A DNA stretch of 64,000 nucleotides. Source: Cololabis saira. Taxonomy: Eukaryota; Chordata; Actinopteri; Beloniformes; Belonidae. The position numbers and the translations under genes are program-made. The notes beneath the pieces are model-generated. The model saw nothing but the letters and a program-made list of their open reading frames with translations. It did not search any database and was not told where the DNA came from. Positions 62,601-64,000 of this stretch are shown one piece after another. The stretch spans positions 17,346,941 to 17,410,940 of the forward strand of contig NC_084607.1 in NCBI RefSeq assembly GCF_033807715.1, given 5' to 3'. How positions within the stretch are numbered: the stretch's first letter is position 1; each line of letters begins with the position of its first letter.

Positions 62601-62788
62601 CAAATTATGCCTATTTTCATATTTGGATCTGGGAAGACTCTTATCACCATTCTTCATCTTTGTGTTTCAGGAATCAGTCCATGCTGTTTGGGTTGACCCC
62701 TCGATACGAGAACGTGCCACTGATAGGAAGAGGATCTCCGCCTCCCTCGGTGCGTTGGCCCTATGAGGCATTCGTGTCCTTAGTGTGA
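37944..62788 (+). CDS. ttyh2: Tweety family member 2-type membrane protein, whole coding span (13 exons, 12 introns)
   Basis: Joining 37944-38072, 41553-41725, 47266-47377, 52872-53092, 55170-55265, 56594-56666, 59270-59339, 59436-59491, 60465-60557, 60639-60731, 62127-62269, 62399-62587 and 62671-62788 gives an open frame of 521 aa; human TTYH2 is about 534 aa. Predicted membrane segments lie near residues 45-68, 88-110, 213-234, 241-262 and 388-411, the family's five-helix topology with an outside N-terminus and a cytosolic C-terminus. Sequons N129 (NQT), N283 (NQT) and N352 (NST), acidic residues E113 and D116, and ectodomain cysteines C274, C300, C367 and C382 match the family pattern. 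Tweety proteins are plasma-membrane dimers, proposed as swelling- or calcium-activated anion channels; cryo-EM structures without a clear pore also suggest a lipid-handling role. TTYH2 fits better than TTYH1 or TTYH3 from the N-terminal VDYVAPWW and the tail FNPQ / [13 protein letters not shown] / [10 protein letters not shown]. The teleost paralog ttyh2l is not excluded. The last exon may be incomplete. Confidence 0.93.
38073..41552 (+). other. Intron 1 (3,480 bp)
   Basis: GT-AG intron with no recognisable transposon. A complex, low-repeat stretch at about 40280-40560 with several TAAT-type homeodomain cores is a candidate enhancer. An open frame at 40816-41271 has no family resemblance and runs into a poly-T tract. 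Confidence 0.85.
41553..41725 (+). CDS. ttyh2: ttyh2 exon 2
   Basis: Encodes residues 44-100 plus two bases of codon 101. It carries membrane segment 1 (about 45-68), a short cytosolic loop with cysteines and basic residues ([15 protein letters not shown]), and most of membrane segment 2 (from [11 protein letters not shown]). The acceptor is ctcccag|AGT and the donor TG|gtgagt. Confidence 0.93.
42840..43450 (+). pseudogene. Decayed Tc1/mariner transposase copy (intron 2)
   Basis: Plus-strand translation contains [14 protein letters not shown], resembling the helix-turn-helix region of fish Tc1 transposases. The nucleotide string then follows the Tc1 consensus order: CACTAAAGTGCACATGACTT, CTCAGACCATGAGGAGCAAA, AAGCATGGTGTTGGGAGCAT and GGGACTGGGAGACCATTTAA. 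Several frameshifts and stops break the catalytic domain, so it cannot make active transposase. Terminal repeats were not located. Confidence 0.75.
44655..45421. mobile_element. hAT element remnant (TAGGGCTGTTCGATT ends)
   Basis: Fifteen-bp inverted ends TAGGGCTGTTCGATT / AATCGAACAGCCCTA, flanked by GTTGGAAT (44647-44654) and GTTGGAAG (45422-45429), an 8-bp target duplication with one mismatch. At 767 bp it is internally deleted. The minus strand still carries the C-terminal end of a hAT transposase. Confidence 0.88.
45097..45240 (-). pseudogene. hAT transposase C-terminal (dimerisation) fragment
   Basis: The minus-strand reading, 47 codons to a stop, contains [20 protein letters not shown] followed by [18 protein letters not shown]. 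This is the classic hAT C-terminal dimerisation motif (ATSxPxER-F-GG ... SLKPD-V--L-FL--NL) of ZBED-like transposases. The rest of the protein is missing, so this is a remnant inside the 44655-45421 element. Its presence confirms the element is hAT. Confidence 0.85.
46862..46888. repeat. (AAAT)n tetranucleotide repeat
   Basis: Six to seven AAAT/AATA units in intron 2. Confidence 0.85.
47266..47377 (+). CDS. ttyh2: ttyh2 exon 3
   Basis: Completes C101 and encodes to residue 138. It contains the most conserved tweety block, [17 protein letters not shown], with acidic residues E113 and D116 that correspond to the calcium-site residues annotated in TTYH2, and sequon N129. The acceptor is tttcacag|T and the donor CTG|gtgaga, phase 0. 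Confidence 0.95.
48600..48646. repeat. (CA)n microsatellite, imperfect
   Basis: CA run interrupted by CG and TG, ending in ATATAT. It encodes the HTHTHT string of a spurious open frame. Confidence 0.85.
51161..51212. repeat. (GATG)13, left part of a split array
   Basis: Fifty-two bases of perfect GATG units ending exactly at the TIR of the hAT-type MITE. Continues on the other side at 51857. Confidence 0.97.
51213..51856. mobile_element. hAT-type MITE inserted in a (GATG)n array
   Basis: Exact 16-bp inverted ends TAGGGCTGGGCGATAT / ATATCGCCCAGCCCTA bound a 644-bp AT-rich element without recognisable transposase. Both flanks are perfect GATG repeat, so GATGGATG on each side fits an 8-bp target duplication but cannot be told from the array itself. 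TIRs are related to those at 44655. Confidence 0.85.
51857..52024. repeat. (GATG)42, right part of a split array
   Basis: One hundred and sixty-eight bases of perfect GATG units. Encoded MDGW or SIHP repeats are artefacts. GATG arrays are the reported tail of Rex3 LINEs, but no LINE sequence is visible next to this one. Confidence 0.97.
52872..53092 (+). CDS. ttyh2: ttyh2 exon 4
   Basis: Encodes residues 139-211 plus two bases of codon 212, in the large first extracellular domain. It contains [17 protein letters not shown]. The RAD at 164-166 sits where human TTYH2 has RGD. It ends VLVEYYR, just before membrane segment 3. The acceptor is ttttatag|ATT and the donor AG|gtaggt. Confidence 0.95.
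53093..55169 (+). other. Intron 4 (2,077 bp)
   Basis: GT-AG intron. No repeat family, RNA gene or additional exon recognised. Confidence 0.85.
55170..55265 (+). CDS. ttyh2: ttyh2 exon 5
   Basis: Encodes residues 212-243 plus two bases of codon 244: membrane segment 3 ([21 protein letters not shown]) and the short cytosolic turn IAKQSHC. The acceptor is gtcttgcag|A and the donor AC|gtaggt. Confidence 0.94.
55266..56593 (+). other. Intron 5 (1,328 bp)
   Basis: GT-AG intron ending in a C-rich tract (56560-56590). Nothing else recognised. Confidence 0.85.
56594..56666 (+). CDS. ttyh2: ttyh2 exon 6
   Basis: Completes T244 and encodes to V268: the rest of membrane segment 4, with the family motif LSWASLG. 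The acceptor is cactgtag|G and the donor GTT|gtgagt, phase 0. Confidence 0.93.
56667..59269 (+). other. Intron 6 (2,603 bp)
   Basis: GT-AG intron with a TGCG/GT simple repeat at 58519-58556. No coding or transposon signal recognised. Confidence 0.85.
58519..58556. repeat. (TGCG)n/(GT)n simple repeat
   Basis: TGCG units passing into GT units in intron 6. Confidence 0.85.
59270..59339 (+). CDS. ttyh2: ttyh2 exon 7
   Basis: Encodes residues 269-291 plus one base. It starts the second extracellular domain with [12 protein letters not shown], which includes the conserved C274 and sequon N283 (NQT). The acceptor is ttcccgcag|GGC and the donor CAG|gtaatt. Confidence 0.93.
59436..59491 (+). CDS. 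ttyh2: ttyh2 exon 8
   Basis: Encodes residues 292-310 ([19 protein letters not shown]). The YYL-x-C and NPFQQ motifs are shared by all tweety proteins, and C300 is a likely disulfide cysteine. The acceptor is cgccttgcag|AT and the donor CAG|gtattg, phase 0. Confidence 0.94.
59492..60464 (+). other. Intron 8 (973 bp)
   Basis: GT-AG intron containing an (AT)n microsatellite at 59569-59630. Otherwise unremarkable. The flanking introns 7 (96 bp) and 9 (81 bp) are very short, as is common in fish. Confidence 0.85.
59569..59630. repeat. (AT)n microsatellite
   Basis: About 24 AT units, then a GTATAC interruption and a short ATATATA, in intron 8. Confidence 0.95.
60465..60557 (+). CDS. ttyh2: ttyh2 exon 9
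   Basis: Encodes residues 311-341, beginning [20 protein letters not shown] and ending with FPTAE. It is a helical part of the second extracellular domain and close to human TTYH2 here. The acceptor is gttcttgtag|TCT and the donor GAG|gtaagt, phase 0. Confidence 0.94.
60639..60731 (+). CDS. ttyh2: ttyh2 exon 10
   Basis: Encodes residues 342-372, with sequon N352 ([14 protein letters not shown]) and the conserved DCRGLHE containing C367. The acceptor is gttatacag|AGA; using the next AG two bases on would break the frame. The donor is GAG|gtgagg, phase 0. Confidence 0.94.
60732..62126 (+). other. Intron 10 (1,395 bp)
   Basis: GT-AG intron. No repeat family or coding signal recognised apart from short A-runs near 60900. 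Introns 11 (129 bp) and 12 (83 bp) downstream are short and empty. Confidence 0.85.
62127..62269 (+). CDS. ttyh2: ttyh2 exon 11
   Basis: Encodes residues 373-419 plus two bases. [20 protein letters not shown] includes C382, and membrane segment 5 spans about 388-411, leading into the cytosolic RVWTLMGSR. The acceptor is tctaacag|GAC and the donor AG|gtcagt. Confidence 0.94.
62399..62587 (+). CDS. ttyh2: ttyh2 exon 12
   Basis: Completes R420 and encodes the cytosolic tail to residue 482 plus two bases: the acidic [16 protein letters not shown], then a Ser-rich [21 protein letters not shown] and PPPEYM. The donor AT|gtaaat splits the Met codon. Reading through it would give ATG and then TAA at once. 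Confidence 0.93.
62671..62788 (+). CDS. ttyh2: ttyh2 exon 13 (last visible exon; may be longer than the true coding part)
   Basis: Encodes [21 protein letters not shown], split across the exon 12 boundary, then GSPPPS, and reads on through [12 protein letters not shown] to TGA at 62786-62788. Homologs continue after PPPS/T with YSPSMRATYL, so the TCG|gtgcgt at 62747-62755 is a likely splice donor. In that case the true exon ends at 62749 and the C-terminus is downstream of the window. No matching exon was found up to 64000, while polyadenylation signals follow soon after the read-through stop. Both forms may exist. Confidence 0.8.
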
Positions 62789-64000
62789 TGAGGATAATGT
62801 CACCTCTGACTCCAGTTCTGCCGCTGGGACTAACACTGAACATGCACCGTGAATAATGCTCTGCACTGAACCGCACTCTGTCAACACCTCCTTAGGGGAG
62901 TCTTCCTGCTTTGCGTGTGAACAAAGACTGACCTCTGCAGGTCATTCGTGGAACTGCATTCCCGTTTGGCTCATCTTTTGCTACCCAGCTCTATGCAGAT
63001 TTGATGTCTCTTTCACCGCTGATTTGGATCGTGTGTCTGGCTCTTGATAAGTAATATTTCAGTCTCATGAGAAAGTATAAACTAAACAAGTAGTGGTAGT
63101 TCTCATCCAGATGCTGGGTATCTACATTAAAGGGAGGTACTCGTACAGTTTCATTTGTTTCTGGGACAGGGTATAAATAATAGATAACAGTCAGAACACT
63201 GATAAATCCACAAATAAACTTTGTTTTGTGATGGGGTTTTTTTCAGTTTTGTTTCCGCTGTTAAGTTTTCTGCTTCCTGCCTGAACTGCATTCTAAGCAT
63301 ACCAGAGACTTCAAACATCTTTTAAGAGCAAGAAGGAAAGAGAGAATTTGGATCATTTAAAACGTTTCTTTGCCTCTGTGAGGCACATTTTTAACAAGCA
63401 TTGGCATTTGTTCTTTCTATCATCTTGTCTAAGACATGTTTGACTTATTAAAAAAGTTTTCAATACTGCTGACATAAGAGGCGACAAAAATGTACATGTT
63501 TTCGTTTGGGATTTTTCTTTTTTGTTTGATGCATTTTACTCTGTTTTTTTATGTAAGCCGTTTTTCTGCAGCTTCTCTAATATCAAGCAGTTCTTTTTGA
63601 ATAACCCTATCTTGTTTTTCATTCTTTTATTCAGACTTTAATAACTGTAAGTTGTTTTTTTTTGTTGAGTAGCGTCTTCTTTTGTTTGATTTCATTTTCA
63701 TTCCACTTTATTTCATCTGCCATGCACAATGTTTTAAGTTAAACCCAAAGTCCAAGGAGACCCTTTTAAGCTTCATACAGTCCCCCTGCTTTGACCTGTG
63801 TTGCATGTGAGTGTAAACTATTTGGTGACCCTCTCCATTTTTGTTCTCCATCTTCTCTGTAAATCCTTCTTAACTCCTCACATTATTAATATACCATCCC
63901 CTAATTTGGCAACTTCCACATTAACGAGCAGAGTATAAACAAAGGACTGTTTCTGAAACTTAAATCAGATTTAATCTGTTGTAAAAATGCAAATGTAATA
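62789..64000 (+). other. Candidate 3' UTR (read-through form) or start of intron 13
   Basis: T-rich sequence after the read-through stop codon, with poly(A)-type signals ATTAAA at 63126, AATAAA at 63213 and ATTAAA at 63447. If TCG|gtgcgt is used as a splice donor, this stretch is instead intronic. I looked for an exon encoding Y-S/T-x-S-M-R-A-x-Y-L and saw none here. Confidence 0.5.
63213..63218 (+). other. Polyadenylation signal AATAAA
   Basis: Canonical AATAAA 425 bases after the read-through stop codon, followed by T- and GT-rich sequence (ttgttttgtg) suited to a downstream cleavage element. Confidence 0.5.

Overview
The window looks like teleost fish nuclear DNA. It is AT-rich and carries long perfect (AT)n and (GATG)n microsatellites, many decayed fish-type transposons (hAT, PIF/Harbinger-like, Tc1, L1 and RTE/Rex-type LINE remnants) and one multi-exon vertebrate gene with GT-AG introns. 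No bacterial operons, rRNA, tRNA or CRISPR arrays were seen.

The only gene I can support is a tweety-family membrane protein gene on the + strand, coding from 37944 to 62788 in 13 exons. All 12 introns are GT-AG and every splice phase closes. The spliced product is 521 aa and matches TTYH2 best: five membrane segments, glycosylation sequons at N129, N283 and N352, the acidic SETNDG site at 111-117, and a C-terminal [12 protein letters not shown] / [10 protein letters not shown] tail. It could be ttyh2 or the teleost duplicate ttyh2l.

Layout: 1-37.6 kb is intergenic or distal regulatory DNA with no recognisable exon. It holds a small CAGGGG-ended MITE (0.75 kb), an (AT)50 tract (12.9 kb), a possible solo LTR (13.5 kb), dispersed teleost repeats (14.4, 22.6, 28.5, 29.9, 34.8 kb), a PIF/Harbinger-like element flanked by TAA (23.3-24.5 kb) abutting a decayed LINE 3' end (24.5-25.1 kb), an L1 ORF2 remnant on the minus strand (34.0-34.8 kb), and a hAT-type element with a perfect 8-bp target duplication and an internal 41-bp minisatellite (36.4-37.1 kb). 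A CpG-dense stretch at 37.6-37.75 kb is the likely promoter and 5' UTR. Within the gene, intron 2 holds a dead Tc1 transposase copy and a hAT element with a recognisable transposase C-terminus nested in an older repeat. Intron 3 holds a hAT-type MITE inserted inside a (GATG)n array.

I found no undescribed multi-gene system. The points most worth a second look are the 3' end of the tweety gene, where the PPxY ubiquitin-ligase motif is made only if a further, unseen exon is spliced on; the RGD-to-RAD change at residues 164-166; and the nested hAT insertions.
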